Shown: piece by piece, positions 8,988 through 16,831 of the stretch
Layout: each line of letters opens with the position of its first letter
Position numbering within the stretch: position 1 is the first letter of the stretch
Source of the DNA: an uncultured Zoogloea sp.
GTDB taxonomy: Bacteria; Pseudomonadota; Gammaproteobacteria; Burkholderiales; Rhodocyclaceae
Length of the DNA stretch: 33,969 nucleotides
Assembly (NCBI GenBank): GCA_937967645.1
Contig: CALBTT010000061.1
Span: 1 to 33,969 of the forward strand
Direction: 5' to 3'
The notes under the pieces: generated by a model
Seen by the model: the letters and a program-made list of their open reading frames with translations, nothing else
Database searches by the model: none
What the model was told of the DNA's origin: nothing
Made by a program: the position numbers and the translations under genes

Positions 8988-9011
8988 GTGGTGCCTGTCG
9001 CGTCAAGGCGC

Positions 9012-10616
9012 TCAGTGTTTCTTGCGGGGCTCGCCCTGGGCAGCCTTGGTGCTGGACGTGGCGGTTGCTTTGGCCGGGGCCTTGCCGGCACCCGCCGAAG
9101 CCCCTGCAGAAGCCTTTTCCTTGGCGGGCTTGTCCTTCTCCGCTGCGGCCTTGCCTGCGCCCTTGGTGGCCGGCTTGTCTTCCTTGGCCTCCCGCACCGG
9201 CGCTGCACCGCCCTTGGTTTTCTTGTCCGCGGCCTTCTTGTCGTTCGCCGTGGCCCGCCGATCGTCGGCATCAGGCCCGCCCTTGCCCTTGGCAGAGGGG
9301 GAGGACTCGCTCACCGCCACCTTGCGCTCCACCACCACGGATTTGCCGTTCTTGCCGCGGACCACTGTGTGCTGGATGAGCGTCCGGACTGGCGGCGGTT
9401 CTACGGCACCGGCTTGGGGCTTGGTTGGCAGGAGGTTGGCCAGGGTGATGCGCTCGCCGTCCTTGTCGGAGGGCACGATCAGTGTGTAACCGCTGCCGAT
9501 CCGCGCCCGAGGCGACAGGCCATTGACCTGGCGCAGCCGCGAAGCGGAGATACCCAGGCGGTCGGCCACGCCTTCCAGGCCCTCGCCATCCTGCAGTTCG
9601 TAAGTGCTCCAGCTGCCGCTGGAGGGGTCGTGGCGGGACAGGTTGAGCAGGAAGGTCTCCACCTGGCTCGCCGGGATCACCAGGGACTGGCTGCCGTTGG
9701 CCGGCAGCACGGGCCGCTTGTAGCCCGGATTGAGGGCCAGGATCTCGTCCACAGGTGTCTCGGCCAGACGCGCGGCGGTGGCCAGGTCAAGGGCGACCCG
9801 GCTCTCCACGGTCGCGAAATACGGCCGGTTGGGAATCGCCGGCAGGGTGATGCCGAACAGCTCCGGCTGGGCCACGATGTTCTTCAAGGCCTGCAGCTTG
9901 GGCACGTAGTAGCGGGTCTCCCCGGGCATGTTCAGGAACTGGTACTCGGCGGGCAGGCCGGCAGCCCGGTTCTTGGCCACGGCCCGGCCGACGGCGCCTT
10001 CCCCCCAGTTGTAGGAGGCCAGGGCCAGATGCCAGTCGCCGTGCATCTCGTAGATGGTCTGCAGGTAGTCGAGCGCCGCGCTGGTAGATGCGATCACGTC
10101 GCGCCGCTCGTCCACCCACCAGTTCTGCTCGAGCTTGTAGGTCTTGCCGGTGGAAGGAATGAACTGCCACAGGCCGGAGGCCTGCGCCGAGGACAGGGCC
10201 ATCGGGTTGAAGGCGCTCTCCACCATGGGCAGCAGGGCCAGCTCGGTGGGCATGCCCCGGCGTTCGAGCTCTTCGACGATGTAGTAGAGGTAGCGCTGGC
10301 CGCGGGTGAAGATCTGGCGCAGCGCGCCCGGGCGGTTGATGTAATAGATCTGCCGGTCGGTCACCAGCTCGGTGTTCAGATCGGGCATCGAGAAGCCCCG
10401 GCGGATCCGTTCCCACAGGTCGTTGGTCTCGACCGTGAGATCCACCGTGGGGACGCGTACGTGCTGTTCGCGGATCTCCAGTGTCGGAGGGGCATGCAGG
10501 CCGCCCGGGTCCGACAGCGAATAGGCGGAATCAAGCCGGAGCGGGGCGTCGCCTTCCGCAAGCAGCGGGGCGGAGACGGGCAGGCACAGGAGCAGCGCGA
10601 TAACTCTCGGAAACAT
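9012..10616 (-). CDS. mltD: Membrane-bound lytic murein transglycosylase D-like protein with LysM domain
   Basis: A 534-residue exported protein. The ATG at 10616 is preferred over an in-frame TTG eight codons upstream because it starts directly with a signal peptide (MFPRVIALLLCLP, predicted cut after LLA). The lysozyme-like transglycosylase domain spans about residues 80–270, with the catalytic Glu133 in LPMVESAFNP followed by SGLWQFIPSTGKTY. One LysM peptidoglycan-binding module is clear at about 345–390 (GVADRLGISASRLRQVNGLS). The last ~92 residues are a Lys/Ala/Gly-rich low-complexity tail not expected in classical MltD. No clear lipobox is seen, unlike the E. coli lipoprotein. It should cut glycan strands in the periplasm. 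Confidence 0.88.
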   Translation of the reverse strand: MFPRVIALLLCLPVSAPLLAEGDAPLRLDSAYSLSDPGGLHAPPTLEIREQHVRVPTVDLTVETNDLWERIRRGFSMPDLNTELVTDRQIYYINRPGALRQIFTRGQRYLYYIVEELERRGMPTELALLPMVESAFNPMALSSAQASGLWQFIPSTGKTYKLEQNWWVDERRDVIASTSAALDYLQTIYEMHGDWHLALASYNWGEGAVGRAVAKNRAAGLPAEYQFLNMPGETRYYVPKLQALKNIVAQPELFGITLPAIPNRPYFATVESRVALDLATAARLAETPVDEILALNPGYKRPVLPANGSQSLVIPASQVETFLLNLSRHDPSSGSWSTYELQDGEGLEGVADRLGISASRLRQVNGLSPRARIGSGYTLIVPSDKDGERITLANLLPTKPQAGAVEPPPVRTLIQHTVVRGKNGKSVVVERKVAVSESSPSAKGKGGPDADDRRATANDKKAADKKTKGGAAPVREAKEDKPATKGAGKAAAEKDKPAKEKASAGASAGAGKAPAKATATSSTKAAQGEPRKKH

Positions 10617-10833
10617 CGGGCTTTGTCGCGCGAAAAGCAAAGGCGGGATTTTATCTGCCGGGGCCGCGGAGGGTCAAACCGGGATGGGCTGCAAAACAGC
10701 AACAAATCGTCTCGAAGCCGCGCCGGGCAACGATTCCAGCGACATGAGGGCCCACCGAAGTGGCATTTGGGGCACAATTCGGGCATCGCCCTAGCGGCCC
10801 CATCAATCTTTCATCCGCGTCGAGAGCCTATCC

Positions 10834-11790
10834 GTGAGAGCCCTGTTGATCGAGGACACCCTGACGAGTGCCACCCTGGTGTCCCATCAGCTCCGCAAGA
10901 TCGGTATCGACCCCATCGTGGCCCGGGATGGCGAGAAGGGGATCGAGCTGTTCAAGCAGGAGCACCCGGACGTGGTCCTGCTCGACATCATCATGCCCGG
11001 CATGGACGGCTTCGAGGTGGCGCGGCGGATCCGCCAGCTCGAGACCGCCGGCGAGTGGACCCCGATCATCTTCCTGACGGCCCGCACCAGCGATGCGGAC
11101 CTCGAGAAGGGGATCGCCGTAGGGGGGGACGACTACCTCATCAAGCCGGTTTCAGAGACGGTGCTGGCGGCCAAGGTCCGGGCCATGCAGCGTATCGCCC
11201 AGATGCGCTATTCCCTGCTGGTGCTGACCCGCAAGCTGGATGAGGCCAACCAGGAGTTGACCCGGCTGTCTTCGCTGGATGGCCTGACCGCCATCGCCAA
11301 CCGCCGCCAGTTCGACGAGACCCTGCTGCGTGAGTGGCGGCGGGGCAGCCGCCAGGGGCGCCCGCTGGCGCTGCTGCTGGCCGATGTGGACTTGTTCAAG
11401 CAGTTCAATGATGGCTATGGCCACCAGGTGGGCGACGAGTGCCTGAAGGCCGTGGCGCGCACCCTCACCTCCGTGCTGCGCCGCCCTGCGGACCTGGTTG
11501 CCCGCTACGGGGGCGAGGAGTTCGCGGTGATCCTGCCCGACACCGACATCACCGGAGCCCTGCTGGTGGCGGAGGGCATGCGCTCGGCGGTGGAGAAGCT
11601 GGGCATCACCCACCGGTTCGCCTCCAGCACCGGCCATGTGACGATCAGCATCGGTGCGGCAGCGGTGATCCCGGGGCGCTGTGACAGCAAGTCGCCCGAC
11701 CTGCTCAAGGCCGCCGACGATGCTCTCTATCAGGCGAAACAAGGCGGTCGCAACCGCATTGCGGCTTCGGCGGTCGGCGCCTCCGTGTAA
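10834..11790 (+). CDS. Response regulator–GGDEF diguanylate cyclase
   Basis: A 318-residue protein that starts with GTG. Residues 1–120 are a receiver domain: acidic ED near the N-terminus (7–8), phosphoacceptor Asp51 in LLDIIMPGMDGFE, Thr82 and Lys104 in YLIKP. Residues ~145–310 are a GGDEF domain with RYGGEEF (226–230) as the active loop, so it should make cyclic di-GMP. An RxxD product-inhibition site (RPAD, 217–220) sits in the usual place before it. This is the PleD/WspR-like architecture with a single receiver. No sensor kinase is adjacent. It is divergent from the mltD-like gene; 10641–10833 would hold both promoters but no clear motif was found there. Confidence 0.93.
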   Translation: MRALLIEDTLTSATLVSHQLRKIGIDPIVARDGEKGIELFKQEHPDVVLLDIIMPGMDGFEVARRIRQLETAGEWTPIIFLTARTSDADLEKGIAVGGDDYLIKPVSETVLAAKVRAMQRIAQMRYSLLVLTRKLDEANQELTRLSSLDGLTAIANRRQFDETLLREWRRGSRQGRPLALLLADVDLFKQFNDGYGHQVGDECLKAVARTLTSVLRRPADLVARYGGEEFAVILPDTDITGALLVAEGMRSAVEKLGITHRFASSTGHVTISIGAAAVIPGRCDSKSPDLLKAADDALYQAKQGGRNRIAASAVGASV

Positions 11791-11826
11791 GCATGGCGGT
11801 GCTGCAGACCGCCACCTTCAAAGCGC

Positions 11827-12588
11827 TCAGAAGCGGTTCTTCCACTCCCGCAATGCGGCAAACACCGCCACGGGGGTGCTCAGCGGGCCGCCGGTCTCGG
11901 CTTCGGCACGGGTGATAACTGCAGGCTCGGTGACCCGCAGGAAGGGGTTGGAGAGCCGCTCCGCACCCAGCGGGAAGGGCACCGTGGGACGCTCCTCGGC
12001 ACGCAGGGCCTGGCAATGGGCGGTGCGCTCGGCCAGATCGCGGTTGTCCGGCTCGACGGCGGCGGCGAAGGCGAGGTTGGACAGGGTGTATTCGTGGGTG
12101 CAATACACCAGCGTGTCGGCCGGCAGTGCCGCGAGCTTCTCGAGGGAGGCATGGAGCTGCTCTGGCGTGCCCTCGAAGATCCGGCCGCAACCGGCGGCAA
12201 ACAGCGTATCCCCGCAGAAGAGTGTCTCGCCGCCGAAGTAGGCCACGTGGCCGGCGGTATGGCCGGGTACGTCGAGCACCTGGAATTCCACGTCAATCCC
12301 GGGGATGCGCACGACGTCGCCTTCCCGTACGGCCTCGCTGCGACCGGGGATGGTTTCCCCGGCGGGCCCGAAGACCGGCACCGGTGATTCCGTGAGCAGC
12401 TCGGCGATCCCACCGGTGTGATCGGGATGGTGATGGGTGACCAGGATGGCGGCCAGGCTCAGGCCCTGTTCGGTCAGGTAGCGGCGCACCGGCGCGGCAT
12501 CGCCCGGGTCCACAACCACGGCGAGGCGGTCCTGGCGGAGCAGCCAGATATAGTTATCGCGAAACGCGGGAAGAGGGATAATCTGCAT
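11827..12588 (-). CDS. gloB: Hydroxyacylglutathione hydrolase (glyoxalase II)
   Basis: A 253-residue metallo-beta-lactamase-fold hydrolase that releases D-lactate from S-lactoylglutathione, the second step of methylglyoxal detoxification. Metal ligands are visible: THHHPDH (His52, His54, Asp56, His57), PGHTAGH (His110), CGDTLFAAGCGR (Asp127) and THEYT (His165). The start at 12588 gives the family N-terminus MQIIPLPAFRDNYIW; the longer frame upstream adds 15 unrelated residues. It is divergent from the methyltransferase with only 38 bases between starts, an arrangement common in proteobacteria. Confidence 0.95.
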   Translation of the reverse strand: MQIIPLPAFRDNYIWLLRQDRLAVVVDPGDAAPVRRYLTEQGLSLAAILVTHHHPDHTGGIAELLTESPVPVFGPAGETIPGRSEAVREGDVVRIPGIDVEFQVLDVPGHTAGHVAYFGGETLFCGDTLFAAGCGRIFEGTPEQLHASLEKLAALPADTLVYCTHEYTLSNLAFAAAVEPDNRDLAERTAHCQALRAEERPTVPFPLGAERLSNPFLRVTEPAVITRAEAETGGPLSTPVAVFAALREWKNRF

Positions 12589-12626
12589 CCGCGAATTGTA
12601 GCCTGTCTCTGCCTGCCCGCATCCCC

Positions 12627-13400
12627 ATGTCACCCACCGAATCCTTCCCCGGACTCCATGCCTGGCTCGACACCCCGCTGGGGCGTTACGTCATGGCCTG
12701 GGAGGTGGCACGCATCGATGAGCTGGTGAGCGACATCTTTGGCTATAACGCCGTCCAGCTGGGCATGCCCGAGGCGGACTTCCTGCGCGCCAACCGGATG
12801 CCGCTGCGCTTCCGCGCCGGGGCCGGCGACGTGCAGGTCGAGACCGACCACGCGGCGCTGCCTTTTGCCGCGGCGAGCCTGGATCTCGTGGTGCTGCCCC
12901 ATGTGCTGGAGTTCGCAGCCAATCCGCACCAGGTGCTGCGGGAGGTGGAGCGGGTGCTGGTGCCCGAGGGGCATGTGGTGATCGCCGGCTTCAACCCGTT
13001 CAGCTTGTTCGGGCTCAAGCGGCGGCTGGCGCGAGAGTGCGGTGACTACCCCTGGCACGGCCAGTACCTGTCGGTGCGGCGCATCCGCGACTGGCTGGCG
13101 CTGCTCAGTTTCGAGGCTGGCAGCCAGGCCTCGGGCTGCTTCGTACCGGCCGTCGAGCAGCAGAAGTGGATCGACCGCCTGGGCCTGATGGACCAGGCCG
13201 GGGCCCGCTGGTGGCCGATCGGCGGTGGGGTGTATGTGATCCATGCCATCAAGCGGGTGCAGGGCATGCGCCTGATCATGCCCAAATGGGATCGCAAGGC
13301 GCGGGCGCGGGCCCTGGCCCCGCTGATCCAGAAAGCGGGAGGTTCCTCACGGAGCTTTCCCCGGAAAACGACTGAAGAGAATGATTTTGGACGAGATTGA
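12627..13400 (+). CDS. SAM-dependent class I methyltransferase of unknown substrate
   Basis: A 257-residue methyltransferase of the type 11 family found between gloB and rnhA in many proteobacteria. Visible features are a degenerate SAM region, the LPFAAASLDLVVLPHVLEF stretch matching the motif II–III region, and the post-motif VLVPEGHVVIAGFNPFS. The glycine-rich motif I of canonical methyltransferases is poorly conserved, so activity is uncertain. The last 20 bases overlap the start of rnhA in another frame, so expression is probably coupled. The physiological substrate is not known to me. Confidence 0.8.
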   Translation: MSPTESFPGLHAWLDTPLGRYVMAWEVARIDELVSDIFGYNAVQLGMPEADFLRANRMPLRFRAGAGDVQVETDHAALPFAAASLDLVVLPHVLEFAANPHQVLREVERVLVPEGHVVIAGFNPFSLFGLKRRLARECGDYPWHGQYLSVRRIRDWLALLSFEAGSQASGCFVPAVEQQKWIDRLGLMDQAGARWWPIGGGVYVIHAIKRVQGMRLIMPKWDRKARARALAPLIQKAGGSSRSFPRKTTEENDFGRD

Positions 13401-13860
13401 TATTTTCACCGACGGGGCCTGCTCCGGTAATCCGGGCCCCGGCGGCTGGGGCGCGATCCTGCGCTCGGGCCCCCACGAGAAGGAGCTGTGGGGGGGAGAA
13501 CCGGCCACCACCAACAACCGCATGGAGCTGCTGGCGGTGATCCGCGCCCTCGAGGCCCTCAAGCGTCCGGTGACGGCGCGGGTGCACACCGACTCGCAGT
13601 ACGTGCAGAAGGGCATCTCGGAGTGGATCCACGGCTGGAAGGCGCGCGGCTGGAAGACCGCCTCCAAGGCGCCGGTCAAGAACGAGGACCTGTGGCGGGC
13701 CCTGGACGAGGAGGCCGGCCGCCACCAGATCAAGTGGTTGTGGGTGAAGGGCCACGCCGGCCATGTGGAGAACGAGCGGGCCGATGCGCTGGCGCGGCGC
13801 GGCGTGGAGGCCGTGCGCAAAACCGGACGGATTGTTGAGGCACAGGGAGAGCAGGCATGA
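13381..13860 (+). CDS. rnhA: Ribonuclease HI
   Basis: A 159-residue RNase H1, near the usual ~155. It cuts the RNA strand of RNA:DNA hybrids. All four acidic catalytic residues are seen: Asp11 (FTDGACSGNPGPGGWG), Glu49 (NNRMELLAV), Asp71 (HTDSQYVQKGI) and Asp135 (NERADALAR), with the assisting His in WVKGHAGH. It starts 20 bases before the end of the methyltransferase gene, and its stop overlaps the dnaQ start by ATGA. The rnhA–dnaQ pairing is a common proteobacterial arrangement. Confidence 0.96.
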   Translation: MILDEIDIFTDGACSGNPGPGGWGAILRSGPHEKELWGGEPATTNNRMELLAVIRALEALKRPVTARVHTDSQYVQKGISEWIHGWKARGWKTASKAPVKNEDLWRALDEEAGRHQIKWLWVKGHAGHVENERADALARRGVEAVRKTGRIVEAQGEQA

Positions 13861-14579
13861 GGCAGATCGTCCTCGATACGGAAACCACGGGTCTGGACTG
13901 GAAGACCGGTGACCGGGTCATCGAAATCGGCTGCGTCGAGCTGGTCGACCGCAAGCTGACTGGCCGGCACTACCATGTTTTCATCAACCCCCAGCGGGAG
14001 ATCGACGCGGGCGCCATCGCGGTGCACGGCATCACCAACGAGTTCCTGGTGGACAAGCCTTTGTTCAAGGACATCGTCGAGGAGTTCGAGGCCTTCGTCG
14101 CCGATGGCGAACTGGTGATCCACAACGCCAGCTTCGACGTGGGCTTCCTGAACTACGAGCTGAGCCTGCTCAAGCGTCCCAGCCTGAACGCCCTGTGTCC
14201 CAGCGTGATCGATACGCTCAAGCTGGCCAAGGAGCAGAACCCGGGCAAGAAGGCCTCCCTCAACGCCCTGTGCTCGCTCTACGAGATCGACAACACCCAC
14301 CGGACCCTCCACGGCGCGCTGCTGGACGCGGAGCTGCTGGCCGACGTGTACCTGGCCATGACCCGCGGCCAGGAGAGTCTGATCATGTCGGACGACGACG
14401 AGCCGGCCGGTCAGCTCGATGACGGTCTCGGAGGCCTGCCCGTGGAGCGGCCGCCGCTGCGTGTGCTGCGTGCGTCCGCCGAGGAGCTGGAAGGCCACGA
14501 CAAGGTGCTCGGCGAGATCGCCAAGGCCAACAAGGGCCACTGTCTGTGGTTGCCGCCGGCGCCGCCCGCCACGGCGTAA
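13857..14579 (+). CDS. dnaQ: DNA polymerase III epsilon subunit (3'-5' proofreading exonuclease)
   Basis: A 240-residue DEDDh exonuclease that proofreads for the replicative polymerase. Exo I is LDTETTGL (Asp7, Glu9), Exo II is HNASFDVGF (Asp94), and Exo III is HGALLDAELLA (His152, Asp157). The region after ~175 is acidic and variable and would contain the part that binds the alpha subunit. It is coupled to rnhA by a 4-base overlap. The stop lies only 15 bases from the convergent oxidoreductase gene, with no obvious terminator between them. Confidence 0.95.
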   Translation: MRQIVLDTETTGLDWKTGDRVIEIGCVELVDRKLTGRHYHVFINPQREIDAGAIAVHGITNEFLVDKPLFKDIVEEFEAFVADGELVIHNASFDVGFLNYELSLLKRPSLNALCPSVIDTLKLAKEQNPGKKASLNALCSLYEIDNTHRTLHGALLDAELLADVYLAMTRGQESLIMSDDDEPAGQLDDGLGGLPVERPPLRVLRASAEELEGHDKVLGEIAKANKGHCLWLPPAPPATA

Positions 14580-14594
14580 GCATCAGGCCGGCGC

Positions 14595-15707
14595 TCAGGG
14601 GGCGCCGAGCAGGCCGGCCACGTGGTCGGCCAGCGCCAGACAGCAGGTGAGGCCCGGAGATTCGATGCCGAAAAGCTGCACCAGCCCGGCCTGCCCGTGG
14701 TCGGCCGGGCCCATCACCCGGAAATCCGCCGCGGGTTCGTCTGGCCCGTGGATCTTCGGGCGGACCCCGGCATAGGCCGGCACCAGCGCGTCGTCGGGCA
14801 GGTCCGGCCAGTAGCGCCGCACGGCGGGATAGAAGGCCTTGGCGCGGGCCGGATCGACGTCATAGGCCGGCTGGCTCACCCATTCCACGTCAGGGCCGAA
14901 GCGGGCCTGCCCGGCCAGGTCGAGGGTCAGATGCACGCCCAGCCCGGCAGCCTCGGGAATCGGGTAGATCAGGTGCCGGAAGGGGCTCCTGCCGTGCAGG
15001 GCAAAGTAGTTGCCGCGGGCGTAGTGCGGCTCGGGCAAGGCGTCATGGCGCAGGCCCGCGAGCTGCCGGGCCAGCGGCAGGGCCCCCAGGCCGGCCGCAT
15101 TGACGAGCCTGCGCGCATGCAAGGTGAGCGGGTTGTGCCCGCCCACCTCGACCACAAAGCCGTCGTCACTGATTCGCCCGCCGACCACCGGCGCGTGGGT
15201 GGCCAGGCTGGCCCCCCGGGCTTGCGCATCGCCGAGCAGGGCAAGCATCAGCCCATGGCTGTCGATGATGCCGGTGTCGGGGGAGAGGAGGGCGCCGACG
15301 CAGCGCAGGGCGGGCTCGAGGGCGCGGGCTTCGTCGGGCGTGAGGTGTTGCAGGCCGGACACGCCGTTCTGCGAAGCCTGCCGGGCGATGGCGTCGAGGC
15401 GGGGCAGTTGGGCCGCGTCGGTGGCCACCAGCAGCTTGCCGACGCGCTGGTGGGCGACCTGCTTTTCCGCGCAGTAGGCATAGAGGGCATCCCGGCCGGG
15501 CACGCAGAGGCGCGCGCGCAGGGAGCCGGACGGGTAGTAGAGCCCGGCGTGGATCACTTCGCTGGAGCGGCTGGAGATGCCGCTTCCCCAGCTCGAAGCG
15601 GCTTCCAGGATCAGCACCTCATGCCCGGCCCGGGCCAGGGCGCGGGCACAGGCCAGGCCGATCACCCCCGCACCGACCACGACGCAATCGACCCGCTCCA
15701 GGCTCAC
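14595..15707 (-). CDS. FAD-dependent oxidoreductase (DAO family, L-2-hydroxyglutarate oxidase-like)
   Basis: A 370-residue flavoprotein. The GTG start at 15707 is chosen because GTGA overlaps the stop of the upstream gene and places the dinucleotide-binding motif VVVGAGVIGLACARALARAG close to the N-terminus; an open frame continues upstream, but only in the shadow of the neighbour. SSRSSEVIHAGLYYPSGSLR and YAGVRPKIHG are characteristic of the LhgO/L-2-hydroxyglutarate dehydrogenase branch, which oxidises L-2-hydroxyglutarate to 2-oxoglutarate. The substrate is inferred from similarity only. Confidence 0.82.
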   Translation of the reverse strand: MSLERVDCVVVGAGVIGLACARALARAGHEVLILEAASSWGSGISSRSSEVIHAGLYYPSGSLRARLCVPGRDALYAYCAEKQVAHQRVGKLLVATDAAQLPRLDAIARQASQNGVSGLQHLTPDEARALEPALRCVGALLSPDTGIIDSHGLMLALLGDAQARGASLATHAPVVGGRISDDGFVVEVGGHNPLTLHARRLVNAAGLGALPLARQLAGLRHDALPEPHYARGNYFALHGRSPFRHLIYPIPEAAGLGVHLTLDLAGQARFGPDVEWVSQPAYDVDPARAKAFYPAVRRYWPDLPDDALVPAYAGVRPKIHGPDEPAADFRVMGPADHGQAGLVQLFGIESPGLTCCLALADHVAGLLGAP

Positions 15708-16462
15708 AGGTGGAGCACGCCATCCGGCACGCGGCCGGCCTTCTTGATGAGCCGGCGCAGCGTGGGCAGCAGATCCAGGCCGGTGGCGCTCTTCAGTGCG
15801 CCGGCGCGGGCCTCCAGCTGTTCCAGTGGCACGGGCGCCTGGGCGGGGCTGGAGGCCGCCAGAGCCACCACGTTGCCACTGCCGCATTCCGGTAGATCGA
15901 TCACCTGCCCGTCGAAGGCCTTGCGCAGGCGCTGCAGCTGGGTCTTGAAGCCACGCAGCTGGCCGAACAGATTGACGCTGAGCAGGCCCTCCGGGCTGAG
16001 CCGGGCACGGCAGGCTTCGTAGAAGGCCTGGCTGGCGAGTTCGCCGGCGCGGGCGTGACGGTCGAAGCCATCGACCACGATCAGATCCCATTGGCGCGGG
16101 TCCGACTGCACGAAGCGGACGCCATCGTCGATGATGATCTCGAGGCGCGCATCCTCGTCGGGTAACCGGAAGTACTGGCTGGCCACCGCCTGCACCTCGG
16201 CGGCGATCTCTACCACGGTCGTCCGGCTGTGCGGCAGATGGCGGTGGATGAAGCGCACCAGAGAGCCCGCCCCCAGGCCGATCAGCAGGATCCGGGCAGG
16301 CCAGGCCTCCGGCCGCAGCAGCAACCCGGCCAGCATCTCGCGGGTGTATTCGAGCTCGAGGGCGTCGGGTTTGCGCAGGCGCATCGCACCCTGGACCCAC
16401 TCGGAGCCGAAATGCAGGTAACGGACGCCGCCTTCTTCACTGATGTCGATAGGGATGGGCAT
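15704..16462 (-). CDS. Spermidine synthase-like methyltransferase-fold protein
   Basis: A 252-residue protein with the spermidine-synthase fold: RYLHFGSEWVQGAMRL near the N-terminus, the nucleotide-binding IGLGAGSLVRFIHRHLP, the acidic VVEIAAEV, and IIIDDGVRFV and LIVVDGFD, which correspond to catalytic-region positions in polyamine aminopropyltransferases. The usual GGGDG motif is changed to GLGAG, so true spermidine synthase activity is doubtful. The start at 16462 gives MPIPIDISEEGG; a frame 14 codons longer exists. It is translationally coupled to the FAD oxidoreductase (GTGA overlap). Confidence 0.78.
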   Translation of the reverse strand: MPIPIDISEEGGVRYLHFGSEWVQGAMRLRKPDALELEYTREMLAGLLLRPEAWPARILLIGLGAGSLVRFIHRHLPHSRTTVVEIAAEVQAVASQYFRLPDEDARLEIIIDDGVRFVQSDPRQWDLIVVDGFDRHARAGELASQAFYEACRARLSPEGLLSVNLFGQLRGFKTQLQRLRKAFDGQVIDLPECGSGNVVALAASSPAQAPVPLEQLEARAGALKSATGLDLLPTLRRLIKKAGRVPDGVLHL

Positions 16463-16524
16463 GGTGGAACGGGTGTATCCTTTGTTGCATTGCAAAACAG
16501 TCATGTCGACCCACAGGATCCAAC

Positions 16525-16827
16525 ATGTCCACTTTCGAAAATTTTACCCAGGAGCTCGAGTCCATCGACATGGAGATCGCGCGGCTGGCTCAGTTGTGCG
16601 GTGTGCATCTGCTCGAGCCCGGCGTGGCCGAGGCCGTGCTGCGTGGCGACACCCACGTCTGCAACCAGGACAATCCGATTGCCTGGGACAAGATGCGCGG
16701 GCTACTGGTGCTGCATTACCACGTGGTCAGGGAAGCGGCGGCCACCGATGGCGTCGACTCCGCAGCGGAGAGCGTCCGCAAAGCCCTCGAGAGCGTAAGG
16801 GAGCGGATGCAGCCCCGGCAGCAGTGA
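16525..16827 (+). CDS. Small protein of unknown function (100 aa)
   Basis: A soluble, mostly helical, acidic 100-residue protein with no family I recognise. It starts FENFTQELESIDMEIARLAQ and has two cysteines (in LCGVH and HVCNQD). An AGGA lies 5–9 bases before the ATG. It sits divergent from the spermidine-synthase-like gene, and its stop is 4 bases from the convergent mutS stop. Codon use resembles the neighbours, which supports a real gene. A short palindrome TTGCATTGCAA (16485–16495) lies in the divergent promoter gap. Confidence 0.7.
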   Translation: MSTFENFTQELESIDMEIARLAQLCGVHLLEPGVAEAVLRGDTHVCNQDNPIAWDKMRGLLVLHYHVVREAAATDGVDSAAESVRKALESVRERMQPRQQ

Positions 16828-16831
16828 GCAC

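Noticed and set aside
10741..10833. Possible sigma-54 promoter before the diguanylate cyclase (TGGCATTTGGGGCA)
   Set aside because: The GG and GC elements are not 10 bases apart, so the spacing is wrong for -24/-12.
8739..11243. 834-codon plus-strand frame across the mltD-like gene
   Set aside because: It runs antisense to a clear transglycosylase and through the terminator at 8952–8987; no recognisable domain.
16485..16495. TTGCATTGCAA palindrome as an operator
   Set aside because: Too short and isolated; no partner regulator or repeat nearby.
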